Assembly (NCBI RefSeq): GCF_002777255.1
Contig: NZ_CP017634.1
Location: 3,918,903-3,982,902, forward strand
Direction of reading: 5' to 3'
Length of the DNA: 64,000 nucleotides
From: Candidatus Formimonas warabiya
GTDB lineage: Bacteria > Bacillota > Dehalobacteriia > Dehalobacteriales > Dehalobacteriaceae
In this document: positions 51,025-61,216 of the stretch, one piece after another
How the letters are laid out: the number at the start of each line of letters is the position of its first letter
How positions within the stretch are numbered: the first letter of the stretch is position 1
The notes under the pieces: model-generated
The model's input: only the letters and a program-made list of their open reading frames with translations
The model's database searches: none
Told to the model about the DNA's origin: nothing
Translations under genes and position numbers: made by a program

Positions 51025-51924
51025 TCAAAACGTATCGTCCGGCAGCAAGGTACTGGCTATCCTCTCCAAATCTTCTTCACCATAATAGTCAATCTCGATC
51101 CGTCCACCTTTTTCGGCCGGCCTTATTTTTACTCGCGTGCCCAATAAGCTCCTGAGCCGGTTTTCCACATCCCGAATGACCAGAGGAAGAGGGGGATCGG
51201 GCTTTTTCGGAGGATGTTCCTGTTTGACCTTGTCGGTCGCGGGGGCCATGTGTTGTGCGTTTATTTCTTTTGCCAGTTCCTCTGCCTGACGCACAGATAA
51301 CTTGTCCTTAATAATTTTTTCCGCAAAAACCAACCGTTTCTCCGGCACATCCAGAGAGAGAATGGCCCGGGCATGTCCCGCAGTCAAAACGCCTTCCCGG
51401 ATAAATCCCTGGACCGGCCCGGCTAAATTGAGTAAGCGGAGGGTATTGGCCACATAGGACCTGCTTTTTCCCAGCCGGGCCGCTAAAGACTCTTGGGTAT
51501 AATTAAATTCTACCAGCAATCTTTGGTAGGCTTCCGCTTCTTCCAAAGAATTTAAATTTTCCCGCTGAATATTTTCAATAAGGGCCAGCTCTGTGACGGT
51601 TTTTTCATCAAAGTCTTTCACAATACAGGGTATTTCCGTGCGGCCGGCCAGCTTGCCTGCCCGCCAACGCCTTTCCCCCACCACAATTTGGTATCTTCCC
51701 TCAGAGACGGGCCGGACTACAATCGGTTGAACAATACCGTGCTCGGCAATGGATTCTGCCAATTCCCGGATTTTGTCAGGGTCAAAATTTTTACGGGGCT
51801 GATTTGCATTGGGGAGGATATCCTCAATGGGCAATAATAAAACCTGATCTTCCGACTTTCTATCCAATAAGGGCCCCGATGGAATCAAGGCCTGCAGCCC
51901 TTTCCCTAGACCTTTTTTAGTCAT
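51025..51924 (-). CDS. parB: Chromosome-partitioning protein ParB/Spo0J
   Basis: The 299-residue CTPase binds parS and spreads as a sliding clamp. N-terminal domain has NQPRKNFDPDKIRELAESI, IVVGERRWRAGKLAG (ParB box, catalytic GERRWRA). The helix-turn-helix is at ESLAARLGKSRSYVANTLRLL and GHARAILSLD. The C-terminal dimer domain is at the end. The start overlaps parA by eight bases. Near the origin, as usual in Firmicutes. Confidence 0.97.
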   Translation of the reverse strand: MTKKGLGKGLQALIPSGPLLDRKSEDQVLLLPIEDILPNANQPRKNFDPDKIRELAESIAEHGIVQPIVVRPVSEGRYQIVVGERRWRAGKLAGRTEIPCIVKDFDEKTVTELALIENIQRENLNSLEEAEAYQRLLVEFNYTQESLAARLGKSRSYVANTLRLLNLAGPVQGFIREGVLTAGHARAILSLDVPEKRLVFAEKIIKDKLSVRQAEELAKEINAQHMAPATDKVKQEHPPKKPDPPLPLVIRDVENRLRSLLGTRVKIRPAEKGGRIEIDYYGEEDLERIASTLLPDDTF

Positions 51925-52678
51925 GACTGATCACTTCCTTTGCCAGCTCATGATAAACCTCAGCACCTCGGGATTTGGGATCGTACAAGGAAACCGGCTT
52001 GCCATGACTGGGTGCCTCACTAAGTCGTACATTACGGGGAATAATGGTAGAAAACACCTTGCCGCGAAAATAGTTCTTGACCTCATCCACCACCTGAATC
52101 GCTAAATTTGTCCGGGCATCGAACATAGTTAATACGACTCCTTCAATCTCCAAATGGGGATTCAGGTGCTTGCGTACCAGCTCATAGGTATTCATTAATT
52201 GCCCCAACCCCTCCAGAGCATAATATTCGCATTGAATGGGAATTAAAAGGCTGTCCGCCGCAGTAAGCGCATTCAACGTCAGTAAACCCAAAGAAGGAGG
52301 ACAATCAATCAGGATGTAATCATAGCGGTCACGAATACTTCTCAGCGCCTTCTTCAATTTGCTCTCTCGCGAGATTGCGGAAACCAGTTCGATCTCAGCC
52401 CCGGCCAACTGAATAGTGGCCGGAACAATTTTAAGATTTTCCAATTCTGTATCATGGGTTACCGCATCAAGAGAAACACCGTTGATGATCACATCATAGA
52501 TACAATACTCCGTCTCTAACCGATTGATGCCGAGACCACTAGAGGCATTTCCCTGGGGGTCGATATCAATGATCAATACCTTTTTCCCTTCCATGGCCAT
52601 AAATGCCGCCACGTTTACTGCCGTAGTCGTTTTTGCTACGCCGCCTTTTTGATTGGCAATCGAAATGATTTTACCCAT
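51917..52678 (-). CDS. parA: Chromosome-partitioning ATPase ParA/Soj
   Basis: The 253-residue ATPase has the deviant Walker A KGGVAKTT (near residues 10-17), Walker B IDIDPQGNASSGLGI and DCPPSLGLLTLNA. It loads along the nucleoid and is moved by ParB; Soj also regulates DnaA. Start at ATG 52678 (MGKIISIANQKGG) is preferred; a longer frame to 52696 has no family support. Confidence 0.96.
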   Translation of the reverse strand: MGKIISIANQKGGVAKTTTAVNVAAFMAMEGKKVLIIDIDPQGNASSGLGINRLETEYCIYDVIINGVSLDAVTHDTELENLKIVPATIQLAGAEIELVSAISRESKLKKALRSIRDRYDYILIDCPPSLGLLTLNALTAADSLLIPIQCEYYALEGLGQLMNTYELVRKHLNPHLEIEGVVLTMFDARTNLAIQVVDEVKNYFRGKVFSTIIPRNVRLSEAPSHGKPVSLYDPKSRGAEVYHELAKEVISHD

Positions 52679-52819
52679 GCTTCCACCACCGGTCATGAAT
52701 TCAAAATGGGCTCCTGGAGAAATTCAGCATGTTTTTCGTCCTTTTTCCCATTCTGGTCCCTGAGTAGTTACTCAAAAAGTTTTAATTCCACATTTCACGC
52801 GCGTACTCCTGCAAAAAAA

Positions 52820-52848
52820 AGAAAAAGCCAAAAAAACATTTTTTGGCC
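52820..52848 (-). terminator. Terminator of rsmG
   Basis: GCCAAAAAA (52827-52835) and TTTTTTGGC (52839-52847) form the stem. On the minus strand TTTTTCTTTTTTTT follows. Confidence 0.85.
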
Positions 52849-52858
52849 GGTTCGTTAT

Positions 52859-53584
52859 TTAGAGAAGAGGTTTCTTTTCCGGCATCCCCGGTTTTCTGGG
52901 ATATTTGGCCGGAGTAGGGGATACCTTTTCCATGATCACTAAAGAGCGCCGATCTCCTGAAGAAGGAAGCCGGTAATGTTTAATTTCCCTCAATTTACCC
53001 CCTAAAGCAGCAACAGCCTTTGCTCCCTTTTTTACCTCTTCCTCCACCTCCGGTCCCTTCAGGGCGAAAAAAATTCCCCCCACCCGGAGAAAAGGCAGAC
53101 AATATTCCGCCAGGACCGGCAAACTACTGACGGCCCGGGCTGTGGCCAAAAAAAATTGTTCCCGGAACGCGGGTTCTTTCCCCTTTTCTTCTGCCCGGCC
53201 ATGGACCACGGAGGTCTCTTTCAAGGCCAGGGAGGAAACCACGGTGTGCAAAAATTGGCAGCGCTTTGCCAAAGAATCAAGTAAAGTTAATCTCATCTCA
53301 GGCAGCAGGATTTTGATGGGGATACCGGGAAATCCTGCTCCGGTCCCCACATCGATGCAGGTATCCTGGGCAGGATGGTCCAGATACTTGGCACAAATTA
53401 AGGAATCCACAAAATGCTTGACGGCAATTTCCTGAGCATCCTCAATGGCAGTAAGATTTATTTTCTGATTCCAGGTCAAGAGCAGGTCATGATAGGTTTC
53501 ACATTGAGAGAGCTGATGCTCCTCTAAAGGAAGGTCAATTTCCTCCAGGCATTTTATCAGCACCTCTCGGAAAAGGGAGCCCAA
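52859..53584 (-). CDS. rsmG: 16S rRNA (guanine527-N7)-methyltransferase RsmG
   Basis: A 241-residue SAM-dependent methyltransferase. Motif I is DVGTGAGFPGIPIKIL; KHFVDSL and LLDSLAKRCQFL follow. The start used is TTG 53584, nine bases after AAAGGAGG; it matches family length, while a longer frame would overlap mnmG. It starts one base after the mnmG stop, so the two are coupled. Confidence 0.94.
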   Translation of the reverse strand: MGSLFREVLIKCLEEIDLPLEEHQLSQCETYHDLLLTWNQKINLTAIEDAQEIAVKHFVDSLICAKYLDHPAQDTCIDVGTGAGFPGIPIKILLPEMRLTLLDSLAKRCQFLHTVVSSLALKETSVVHGRAEEKGKEPAFREQFFLATARAVSSLPVLAEYCLPFLRVGGIFFALKGPEVEEEVKKGAKAVAALGGKLREIKHYRLPSSGDRRSLVIMEKVSPTPAKYPRKPGMPEKKPLL

Positions 53585-53585
53585 A

Positions 53586-55481
53586 TCAGATCTCCTCCTT
53601 TGACGACATGCGCCGCCGCTGCTCCAAATAAATGAGCAAAACAGAAATATCGGCCGGAGAAACCCCGGAGATCCGGGAAGCCTGTCCAAGGGAGGAAGGC
53701 TTGATTTTTTCTAATTTCTGCTGGGCCTCCGTGCGCAGTCCCCGCACCAGGGTGTAGGAGATATCCTCGGGAATGCGCCGGTTTTCCAACTTATTAAATC
53801 TGTCTACCTGGTCCAGCTGCTTCTTAATATAGCCTTCGTATTTTACCTGAATTTCCACCTGTTCTTCTACCTGTTGCTCCCCAGCCAAATTTTCCTCGGT
53901 CAAGGGGAGGAGATCGTGATAGGTAATTTCCGGTCTTTTTAATAGTTCATAAAGGGATACGGAAGAGTGTAACTCTTTCGCCCCCTTTTCTTTCAACAAG
54001 TGATTTAAGGCCTCATTCTGAGGGGAAATCTTTGTTTCTTTGAACAAGTCCAAAACCTCACTGATTTTTCTCCTCTTCCGGTCAAATTTCCCCCAGCGCC
54101 GGTCATCGACCAGGCCCACATTCCTGCCGTATGCCGTCAGCCTCAAATCAGCATTATCCTGGCGTAAAATCAAGCGGTATTCCGCCCGGGAAGTTAACAT
54201 CCGGTAGGGCTCATTGGTGCCCTTGGTAACCAGGTCATCGATTAAAACACCGATATAGGCTTCCGACCTTTTTAAAATCAAAGGCTCCTTTTCCTTTACC
54301 TGCCGGGCGGCATTGATCCCGGCCATTAATCCTTGAGCCGCCGCTTCCTCGTAGCCGGAGGACCCGTTAATCTGTCCCGCCGTATACAAACCGGAAATAA
54401 ATTTGCTTTCTAAGGTTGATTTTAACTGGGTCGGGTCAATACAATCATACTCAATGGCGTAGGCTGGACGCATCATCTCTACCCTTTCCAACCCTTTAAT
54501 GGTGCGGAGAAATGCCAGCTGCACATCCTCGGGTAAACTGCTGGACATGCCCTGCACATAATATTCATAGGTATGAAGGCCTTCCGGCTCCAAAAAGAGC
54601 TGATGGGCCGTTTTGTCGGGAAATCTTACCACCTTATCCTCAATGGAGGGGCAGTACCTGGGCCCGATTCCTTCAATAAAACCGCTGTATAAAGGAGAAC
54701 GGTGCAAATTATCCCGAATGATTTGGTGGGTTCTTTCATTGGTATAGGTAAGCCAACAAGACACCCGGGGACGGTCAAACCGTTCCGTCAAAAAAGAAAA
54801 TGCCCACCGGCCCTGATCTCCGGGCTGTTCCATAGTTTGGGAAAAATCAATGGACCGATAGTCAATCCGGGCCGGCGTACCCGTTTTAAACCGCCTTAAT
54901 TCCCATCCTATATCCTTGAGACTGTCAACCAGACGGATAGAAGCATGCTGGCCGTTGGGACCACCCTGAAAATGGGTATCCCCGATGATAATCCGGCCCC
55001 GTAAATAGGTGCCCGTTGTTAATACCACCGTGCTTGCCGAAAACCGGGCTCCTGTTTTGGTCACAACTCCCGCCACCCGGTAATTTTCCACGAGAATTTG
55101 ATCCACCGTGGCTTGTTTGACATCTAGATTTTCCTGGGATTGTAATACCACCGTCATTTCCTGCTGGTACAATTTTTTATCCGCTTGCGCCCTCAGGGCA
55201 TGTACGGCAGGGCCTTTTCCCGTATTAAGAAGGCGAATCTGAATCTGGGACCGGTCAATCATGAGACCCATTTCTCCGCCCAAAGCATCGATTTCCCGCA
55301 CCAGGTGCCCTTTTGCCGGACCTCCGATGGCAGGATTACAAGGCATTAAGGCAATATTCTCCATATTCAGGGTAATTAATAAGGTTTTACAATTCATCCG
55401 GGCCGCCGCTAAAGCAGCCTCACAGCCGGCATGGCCTGCGCCGATGACGATGACGTCATATGATCCTGCCGAATATTCCAC
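53586..55481 (-). CDS. mnmG: tRNA uridine 5-carboxymethylaminomethyl-modification enzyme MnmG (GidA)
   Basis: A 631-residue FAD protein that works with MnmE to make 5-carboxymethylaminomethyluridine in wobble position 34. Landmarks: [20 protein letters not shown] (FAD-binding), [32 protein letters not shown], and [18 protein letters not shown]. Start is GTG 55481 with GAGGTGAG upstream. Ten bp after mnmE. Confidence 0.97.
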   Translation of the reverse strand: MEYSAGSYDVIVIGAGHAGCEAALAAARMNCKTLLITLNMENIALMPCNPAIGGPAKGHLVREIDALGGEMGLMIDRSQIQIRLLNTGKGPAVHALRAQADKKLYQQEMTVVLQSQENLDVKQATVDQILVENYRVAGVVTKTGARFSASTVVLTTGTYLRGRIIIGDTHFQGGPNGQHASIRLVDSLKDIGWELRRFKTGTPARIDYRSIDFSQTMEQPGDQGRWAFSFLTERFDRPRVSCWLTYTNERTHQIIRDNLHRSPLYSGFIEGIGPRYCPSIEDKVVRFPDKTAHQLFLEPEGLHTYEYYVQGMSSSLPEDVQLAFLRTIKGLERVEMMRPAYAIEYDCIDPTQLKSTLESKFISGLYTAGQINGSSGYEEAAAQGLMAGINAARQVKEKEPLILKRSEAYIGVLIDDLVTKGTNEPYRMLTSRAEYRLILRQDNADLRLTAYGRNVGLVDDRRWGKFDRKRRKISEVLDLFKETKISPQNEALNHLLKEKGAKELHSSVSLYELLKRPEITYHDLLPLTEENLAGEQQVEEQVEIQVKYEGYIKKQLDQVDRFNKLENRRIPEDISYTLVRGLRTEAQQKLEKIKPSSLGQASRISGVSPADISVLLIYLEQRRRMSSKEEI

Positions 55482-55491
55482 GATCTCACCT

Positions 55492-56874
55492 CTATTTGCC
55501 AATACAAAAATCAGAAAAAATCCTGTCCAATAAATCTTCTCCTGCTGTGTCCCCTGAGATCTCTCCCAAAGCCTCCCAGGCCGCCTTTAAATCAATGGAA
55601 AGAAAATCCAGCGTCATGCTCCGGTTTACCCCATGCAAAACCTCAGACAAATGATAAGATGCCTTTTGCAGGCTTTCTTTATGCCGCATATTGGTGATGA
55701 ATACCTCCCGGGAAGCTTGAATTCCTCCCTGGAAAATAAGTTCCACAATCTCGTTTTCCAGTCTTTCAATCCCGATATCCTCTTTGGCGGAAATAAAAAC
55801 ATGGGGAAAATCCTTCACCCAGTCTTCAATTTCCTCCTTTTTGTCCCGGTGGGAGGGAAGATCAATTTTGTTGATCAGAATCAGGGCTTTTTTATTCTTT
55901 ATATCTTGGAGCAGGCGCTTATCCTCGTCTGTGATGCCCTCTGCCACATCTAACACTAAAAGGACCAGGTCGGCTTTCTCCAATATTTCCCTTGTGCGTT
56001 CCACGCCGATCTTTTCCACTAAGTCGGTAGTCTCTCTAATCCCGGCCGTATCAATGATTTTGAGGGAAAAACCGCCGATATTGATAAACTCCTCCACGGT
56101 ATCCCGGGTTGTGCCCGGAATTTCCGTGACAATAGACCTGTTTTCCCCCAACAAGGCATTGAGAAGGCTGGATTTACCCACATTGGTCCGCCCTACGATG
56201 GCCGTATGAATCCCCTCCCGGATCAGTTTTCCCCGATCCGCGGTTTGAATCAATTTTTCCATTTCCTGCAGCGTCTTATGTACCGTAGCCTGAATTTGCC
56301 CTAAAGTAATTTCGTCCAGATCCTCCTCAGGGAAGTCGATAGCGGCTTCAATAGCAGCCAGAACGCCTAGAAGATCCTGTCTCAGGCGGGAAATGATGTG
56401 CGATAAATTTCCTCCCAGTTGTGCCACGGCACTATTCAGTCCCATCTCACTCTTGGCCCGGACAATATCAATAATCGCCTCCGCTTGGGGCAAATCAATT
56501 CTGCCGTTTAGAAAAGCCCTTTTCGAAAACTCACCGGGTTCCGCCAGCCGGGCACCCGCCTGTAAAACCGCCTCCAAAGTGAGCCTGAGGGAAATCAGTC
56601 CCCCATGACAGTTAATTTCTACGACATCTTCCCCTGTATAAGATTTCGGCCCTTTCATCACGGATACCAAAACCTCGTCAATCACTTTTCGATCTTTTCC
56701 ATAAACCTGACCCAAGTGCAGGGTAAAGCTTTTGACCTGGGTCCAGTTTTTTTCCTTCTTGGGCTGAAAGATCTTGGCCAAAATGGCCAGGGCATTTTCT
56801 CCGCTCATCCGTACGATGCCGATGCCGCCTTCACCGGAGGGTGTTGAAATAGCGGCAATGGTATCCGTCCACAT
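55492..56874 (-). CDS. mnmE: tRNA modification GTPase MnmE (TrmE)
   Basis: The 460-residue GTPase partners MnmG. An N-terminal folate-binding domain ([20 protein letters not shown]), a central G domain at [16 protein letters not shown] and DTAGIRET, and the invariant C-terminal CIGK (last four residues) are all present. It follows jag after a terminator-like hairpin. Confidence 0.97.
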   Translation of the reverse strand: MWTDTIAAISTPSGEGGIGIVRMSGENALAILAKIFQPKKEKNWTQVKSFTLHLGQVYGKDRKVIDEVLVSVMKGPKSYTGEDVVEINCHGGLISLRLTLEAVLQAGARLAEPGEFSKRAFLNGRIDLPQAEAIIDIVRAKSEMGLNSAVAQLGGNLSHIISRLRQDLLGVLAAIEAAIDFPEEDLDEITLGQIQATVHKTLQEMEKLIQTADRGKLIREGIHTAIVGRTNVGKSSLLNALLGENRSIVTEIPGTTRDTVEEFINIGGFSLKIIDTAGIRETTDLVEKIGVERTREILEKADLVLLVLDVAEGITDEDKRLLQDIKNKKALILINKIDLPSHRDKKEEIEDWVKDFPHVFISAKEDIGIERLENEIVELIFQGGIQASREVFITNMRHKESLQKASYHLSEVLHGVNRSMTLDFLSIDLKAAWEALGEISGDTAGEDLLDRIFSDFCIGK

Positions 56875-56899
56875 ATTATTTCACCTCAGCAACAAATTT

Positions 56900-56929
56900 A
56901 GAAAAACCCAGCAATGAGATTACTGGGTT
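56900..56929 (-). terminator. Hairpin between jag and mnmE
   Basis: On the minus strand AACCCAG pairs with CTGGGTT, with an inner stem AA/TT, followed by TTTCTAAA. Partial terminator likely. Confidence 0.7.
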
Positions 56930-56959
56930 GGCTTTCTCGATTATTTGGCTTTCCAAAAT

Positions 56960-57694
56960 CTATTTGGCCTTTTTCGTAATAATTACTTTCCGGTAAGGTT
57001 CTTCCCCTTCACTGAAAGTACGCACCCTTTGATCGTTTTGCAAGGCGGTATGGATAATCCGTCTTTCATGCGGGTTCATCGGCTCTAAAACAATATTGTG
57101 GCCTGTTCTTTTTACCTTTTCGGACAGCCGGTGGGCTAAATTAATCAAGGTTTGCTCCCTGCGCTTCCGATACCCTTCCACATCCAAGACAATGCGATAT
57201 CTTTGTCCGCATTTTTTTCCCACGACCAGGTTTGCTAAGTACTGTAAGGAATCCAATGTTTCTCCCCGGCGTCCGATCAAAATGCCTAAATCATCCCCAT
57301 GAAAGGACAGATAAAGAAAATCCTCCTGATAGGAAACCTCCGTATTTACTTTGACATCGAGCTTTTGAAATATTTTACCCAGAAACTCTACGGCTACTTC
57401 TTCCGGATGCCCATGATCCTCAGCAGCTTCCACTTTCTCCAGAGGAGCCTTTTTCACACTTTCTATTTTAGAGCTACGCCTTTCTGCGAAAGACATGACT
57501 TTTTCCGGCTCACTTTTTTTATCCCGCAAGGTCACTTTTACCCTGGCGGCTTTGGTCCCAATCAGACCAAACAACCCCCGGGAAGGAGCGTCAAGAATTT
57601 CTACCTCCGCATCATCACGCACACACTGTAATTCTTTTAAAGCCAACTCGATGGCATCATCGATGGTTTTTCCCGTTTTTTCTATTGTTTTCAT
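56960..57694 (-). CDS. jag: RNA-binding protein Jag (KhpB/SpoIIIJ-associated)
   Basis: A 244-residue protein with three parts: the Jag-N domain (KTGKTIDDAIELALKELQ), a KH domain containing GRRGETLDSLQYLANLVV, and a C-terminal R3H domain with NPHERRIIHTALQ. KhpB binds RNA with KhpA and affects cell shape and sporulation. Its ATG overlaps the yidC stop as ATGA. Widely conserved next to yidC. Confidence 0.95.
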   Translation of the reverse strand: MKTIEKTGKTIDDAIELALKELQCVRDDAEVEILDAPSRGLFGLIGTKAARVKVTLRDKKSEPEKVMSFAERRSSKIESVKKAPLEKVEAAEDHGHPEEVAVEFLGKIFQKLDVKVNTEVSYQEDFLYLSFHGDDLGILIGRRGETLDSLQYLANLVVGKKCGQRYRIVLDVEGYRKRREQTLINLAHRLSEKVKRTGHNIVLEPMNPHERRIIHTALQNDQRVRTFSEGEEPYRKVIITKKAK

Positions 57695-58365
57695 TCCTTC
57701 GCACCCTCCTTTGCGGGAGCAGGTTTAATTCCCTTATTAATCATAATCTGCTGGATGGTCCCCACCACACTGAATACGATCCAATACAAAGCCAAGCCGG
57801 CAGGAAAGCTTCTCGTCATCCAGCCGAATAACACAGGCATAGCGTACAACATTGTTTTTTGGGTCGGGTCATTGGCATTTGGCGATGTCACATATTGCTG
57901 AGCAAAGGTGGTTAGTCCAACTAACAAAGGCAGAATAATTCCCGTGGGATCCGCTTTACCTAAATCACTAATCCAGAAAAAGTTATAATATTCGGGATTG
58001 GTGGGGTGAAAGGATTGTAATCCCCGGAATAAAGCAATCAAAATGGGAAATTGGATCAAAAGAGGCAAACAGCCTGCCATGGGATTGGCACCATGCTGCT
58101 TGTACACTTCCATCATAGCTTCTTGTTTTTTCTTGGGATCATTTTTATATTTTTTATCCAGCTCTTTAATCTTGGGCTGCAGCTCTTGCATGGTTCTCAT
58201 GGATTTCATCTGTTTGTACGTTAACGGATAAAGCAATACTTTAATAATCACCGTCAAAAAGACAATTGCCAAGGCATAACTGGGAATACCAATGTGAACT
58301 GATACTTGATAGAGCCATTCCAAAGAAACCCGAACAAAATCAACCAATGAATTAAATAGACTCAC
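57691..58365 (-). CDS. yidC: Membrane protein insertase YidC/SpoIIIJ
   Basis: The 224-residue insertase has about five hydrophobic segments, with the conserved PLTYKQMKSMRTMQELQPKI and KKQEAMMEVYKQHGANPMAGCLPLLIQFP region and a C-terminal LALYWIVFSVVGTIQQ. A Cys in the N-terminal signal is not seen. Start at GTG 58365 with GGGGAGAAAAC upstream. Required for inserting proteins and for sporulation in relatives. Confidence 0.94.
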   Translation of the reverse strand: MSLFNSLVDFVRVSLEWLYQVSVHIGIPSYALAIVFLTVIIKVLLYPLTYKQMKSMRTMQELQPKIKELDKKYKNDPKKKQEAMMEVYKQHGANPMAGCLPLLIQFPILIALFRGLQSFHPTNPEYYNFFWISDLGKADPTGIILPLLVGLTTFAQQYVTSPNANDPTQKTMLYAMPVLFGWMTRSFPAGLALYWIVFSVVGTIQQIMINKGIKPAPAKEGAKE

Positions 58366-58412
58366 GTTTTCTCCCCGCAAATAGGATTTGCAGGTTTCAC
58401 CTCCTGTTCTTT

Positions 58413-58619
58413 TTAAGCAGGATCATACCCTCCGGGATGCCAAGGATGACACTTGGAAATTCTTTTTATCCCCAACCACAGTCCTTTGAAAAATCCGTAT
58501 TTTACTAAAGCGTCAATCATATATTGCGAACAGGAGGGATAAAACCGGCACCGTGCCGGAAAAAAAGGCGAAACAATCCGTTGGTATCCTTTAATACAGG
58601 TAATTAATAATTGAACCAT
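58413..58619 (-). CDS. yidD: Membrane protein insertion efficiency factor YidD
   Basis: A 68-residue protein with the whole signature: YQRIVSPFFPARCRFYPSCSQYMIDAL and GIKRISKCHPWHPGGYDP. The conserved Cys residues are present. It overlaps the rnpA end by 16 bases, the usual arrangement. Confidence 0.96.
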   Translation of the reverse strand: MVQLLITCIKGYQRIVSPFFPARCRFYPSCSQYMIDALVKYGFFKGLWLGIKRISKCHPWHPGGYDPA

Positions 58620-58954
58620 GATTGGTCTCCCATTCTTTTGACCAAATCAAACACACTTTTTTCCATGACCCGGTAGGATGCATCTTTGATCCTTACTCTC
58701 GCCACAAAAATTAAGTCCCATCCCTTCGGGAAAATACGCTCATGTAACCGGCAGATTTCCCGCAACCTTCTTTTCACTCGGTTTCGGATCACAGCTTTCC
58801 CGACCTTTTTAGAGATAGAAAAGCCAATCCGATATTGATCCTTTTGGTTTTTTCGGCAGTAAAGCACCAAATATGGATTTACAAGAGATTTTCCTTTTTG
58901 ATAGGCTTTCCGGAAATCCTTCGGGCTCTTTAACCGATAAATTTTTTTAATCAA
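58604..58954 (-). CDS. rnpA: Ribonuclease P protein component
   Basis: A 116-residue basic protein. The RNA-binding RNR motif is visible in AVIRNRVKRRLREICR (near 54-69), with RIGFSISKKVGKA ahead of it. It assists the catalytic RNA in tRNA 5' processing. Located between rpmH and yidD as in most bacteria. Confidence 0.96.
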   Translation of the reverse strand: MIKKIYRLKSPKDFRKAYQKGKSLVNPYLVLYCRKNQKDQYRIGFSISKKVGKAVIRNRVKRRLREICRLHERIFPKGWDLIFVARVRIKDASYRVMEKSVFDLVKRMGDQSWFNY

Positions 58955-59069
58955 AATGGGAAGCCCCCTATTTACCTACCAAACATATTATAGCCACCAA
59001 AAAAAACCAATAAACAATTTTTTATCTTTCCTGAAAAATTTTCACATATCAAAAAATTTTGCATATGCG

Positions 59070-59091
59070 AAAAGGCCGCTTCCGGCCTTAT
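59070..59091 (-). terminator. Hairpin at rpmH end
   Basis: On the minus strand AAGGCCG-GAAG-CGGCCTT starts in the rpmH stop codon, followed by TTCG. It probably attenuates transcription into rnpA, since ribosomal protein is needed in excess. Confidence 0.6.
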
Positions 59092-59222
59092 GCTGACAGT
59101 CTCTTTCTTCCTTTGGCTCGCCTTCTTTTAAGCACATTGCGCCCGTCTTTGTCGCTCATTCTTGCTAAAAAACCATGAACTTTTTTGTGTTTCCTGTTTT
59201 TCGGTTGATAAGTCCGTTTCAT
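59088..59222 (-). CDS. rpmH: 50S ribosomal protein L34
   Basis: A 44-residue basic protein, [18 protein letters not shown] at the start and [12 protein letters not shown] at the end, the L34 signature. ATG 59222 is preceded by AAGGAGGAAC. It lies just left of the dnaA region, as in most bacteria, and a consensus promoter is about 70 bp upstream. Confidence 0.97.
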   Translation of the reverse strand: MKRTYQPKNRKHKKVHGFLARMSDKDGRNVLKRRRAKGRKRLSA

Positions 59223-59294
59223 CAAATAGTTCCTCCTTACTGATACTACACATTACCAAAATTAAACAACCGGAAAATTAGCATTAGCATTAGA

Positions 59295-59323
59295 ATTATA
59301 TCTTACTGATTTTGAACTGTCAA
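59295..59323 (-). promoter_or_regulatory. Consensus promoter of rpmH operon
   Basis: TTGACA (59323-59318), 17-bp spacer, TATAAT (59300-59295) on the minus strand: exact match to the housekeeping sigma consensus. It directs rpmH and the genes beyond it. Confidence 0.88.
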
Positions 59324-59344
59324 GAATAAAGCAAGAGGTGTACC

Positions 59345-59500
59345 CGAAACCTGGGGATAACTTATTTTTTTTAATATTGAATTTGTGGATAATTTTTGCT
59401 ATTATGGATATGCATTTGAAAAAAAACATTTTTTCTGATAATTTTATCCACAATTTCTTTATTTTTATTTCCCCCTTGTGGATATTTTTTTATCCAGCGG
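59345..59500. other. oriC part 1: DnaA-box cluster upstream of dnaA
   Basis: Boxes resembling TTATCCACA in either orientation: 59352-59360 (TGGGGATAA), 59384-59392 (TGTGGATAA), 59402-59410, 59444-59452 (TTATCCACA, exact), 59477-59485 (TGTGGATAT) and 59490-59498. The DNA between is very AT-rich. With the dnaA-dnaN gap this makes a bipartite origin like that of Bacillus. Confidence 0.85.
59377..59405 (+). promoter_or_regulatory. dnaA promoter with DnaA box in the spacer
   Basis: TTGAAT (59377-59382), 17-bp spacer, TATTAT (59400-59405). DnaA box TGTGGATAA sits inside the spacer, which suggests self-repression by DnaA. Confidence 0.7.
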
Positions 59501-59601
59501 ATTGTTTTCTCATCCTAACAAATTTAGTAAACAAAATAGCTGGGGGCATTAAACAGAGATTCCACTTTTTATTCCGGCTTTTTCTTTTCAAGGAGGTTAC
59601 A

Positions 59602-60966
59602 ATGAATACAAAACTTAAAGAAGACTGGCAGAAGACTCTAGATATTTTAAAAACAGAATTAAGTAAGCCCAGCTTTGAAACCTGGTTAAAAACCACGAAA
59701 GTGGTGACAAGATATGATAATACCGTGGTGATCGCCGTTCCCAATGAATTTGCCAAGGACTGGCTGGAATCCCGGTATGCGAATCTGATCAAAACCACCC
59801 TGCAGCTGGTAACCTCGGAAGAATTAGATTTGGACTTTGTTTTACCCCAATCGGAAGAAGGAGAAATTAATTATCTGCCCAAAGGCAAAAATAAGTCTGC
59901 CTTTAACCGTTCTTCAAAACAAAATGACGATATTCTTTCCAGTTCCTGCTTTAATCCGAAATATACTTTTGAAAGTTTTGTGGTGGGAAACAGCAACCGT
60001 TTCGCCCATGCGGCTTCTTTAGCTGTGGCGGAAGCCCCTTCTAAGGCGTATAACCCCTTATTTATTTACGGAGGAGTTGGACTGGGGAAGACCCATTTAA
60101 TGCATGCCATCGGCCAATACGTCAATTTACATAACCCCCATGCTAAAGTAGTTTATGTCTCCTCCGAAAAATTTACCAATGAATTGATCAACGCCATCAG
60201 AGACGACAAAACGGTTCAATTCCGTAATAAATATCGCGGCATGGATGTTTTGCTGGTCGATGACATTCAATTTCTGGCCGGAAAAGAACGAACCCAGGAA
60301 GAATTTTTTCATACCTTTAATGCCCTCCATGAGGCAAACAAACAATTGATTATCAGCAGTGACCGTCCTCCAAAAGAAATTCCCACTTTGGAAGATCGCT
60401 TAAGATCCCGTTTCGAGTGGGGACTGATTACGGATATTCAGCCGCCGGATTTGGAAACCCGCATCGCCATTCTCAGAAAAAAAGCCAAAATTGAAAATAT
60501 TATGGTGCCCAATGAAGTGATGGTCTTTATTGCCAACAAAATTCAATCCAATATTCGGGAACTGGAAGGAGCCTTGATCCGGGTAGTGGCCTATTCTTCT
60601 CTCACAGGAAAGGAAGTCATCCCGGAATTGGTACAGGAAGCATTAAAAGATATTCTGCCGGAAAGCAAACCGAAAAAAATATCCATTGAATTAATCCAAC
60701 AAGCCATCGCGGACCATTTCAATTTAAAGGTGGAAGATTTTAAAGCTAAAAAACGCACCCGGGCTGTAGCATACCCTAGACAAATCGCCATGTATTTAGC
60801 CAGGGAATTAACGGATGCCTCCTTGCCGAAAATTGGCGAAGAATTTGGCGGCCGGGACCATACCACTGTGCTCCATGCCCATGAAAAGATCAGTCAGGAA
60901 CGCTCCCAAGATACCAATTTAGACCGTACCATTTCTGCTCTGGTATCTCAATTACAACAATTATAA
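59602..60966 (+). CDS. dnaA: Chromosomal replication initiator protein DnaA
   Basis: The 454-residue initiator. N-terminal domain I begins [23 protein letters not shown]+ Walker [16 protein letters not shown] (about 150-164), Walker [14 protein letters not shown], and the DNA-binding helix-turn-helix with [13 protein letters not shown] near the C terminus. Start is ATG 59602, nine bases after AAGGAGG. An open frame extends in phase to 59338 but lacks a ribosome site and runs through the DnaA boxes. Confidence 0.98.
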   Translation: MNTKLKEDWQKTLDILKTELSKPSFETWLKTTKVVTRYDNTVVIAVPNEFAKDWLESRYANLIKTTLQLVTSEELDLDFVLPQSEEGEINYLPKGKNKSAFNRSSKQNDDILSSSCFNPKYTFESFVVGNSNRFAHAASLAVAEAPSKAYNPLFIYGGVGLGKTHLMHAIGQYVNLHNPHAKVVYVSSEKFTNELINAIRDDKTVQFRNKYRGMDVLLVDDIQFLAGKERTQEEFFHTFNALHEANKQLIISSDRPPKEIPTLEDRLRSRFEWGLITDIQPPDLETRIAILRKKAKIENIMVPNEVMVFIANKIQSNIRELEGALIRVVAYSSLTGKEVIPELVQEALKDILPESKPKKISIELIQQAIADHFNLKVEDFKAKKRTRAVAYPRQIAMYLARELTDASLPKIGEEFGGRDHTTVLHAHEKISQERSQDTNLDRTISALVSQLQQL

Positions 60967-61216
60967 TTGTGGACAAGTTTTGGGATTTTATGTGGGTTAT
61001 TTTTGGATAAAAAAAACGCGAAAAAAGTCATTGTGTGTATGTGCATGCATGGGACATCCCTATGCACACTTTTTCAACATGGGGCAGCCCTTCTCAATGC
61101 TGACGAAATTAGCCTTATCCACATACCCACCGCCCTTATTACTATTATTACGGAATTTAAATAAAGAATAAAAAAAATAAAACAAAATTTGAAGATGTGA
61201 ATAAGGAGGCAGTAAG
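60967..61216 (+). other. oriC part 2: dnaA-dnaN intergenic region
   Basis: DnaA boxes at 60968-60976 (TGTGGACAA), 61002-61010 (TTTGGATAA) and 61115-61123 (TTATCCACA, exact). An AT-rich stretch at about 61135-61195 is a good unwinding-element candidate. No gene is supported in the gap. Confidence 0.75.
61040..61074 (+). terminator. Likely dnaA terminator
   Basis: TGTGCAT and ATGCACA pair, with an inner GGGA/TCCC stem, followed by CTTTTTC. It lies between dnaA and the dnaN start. Confidence 0.6.

Noticed and set aside
59338..59601. In-frame N-terminal extension of dnaA
   Set aside because: The extra 88 codons cross the promoter and DnaA boxes, are hydrophobic and Phe/Ile-rich, and lack a ribosome site, whereas ATG 59602 has AAGGAGG.
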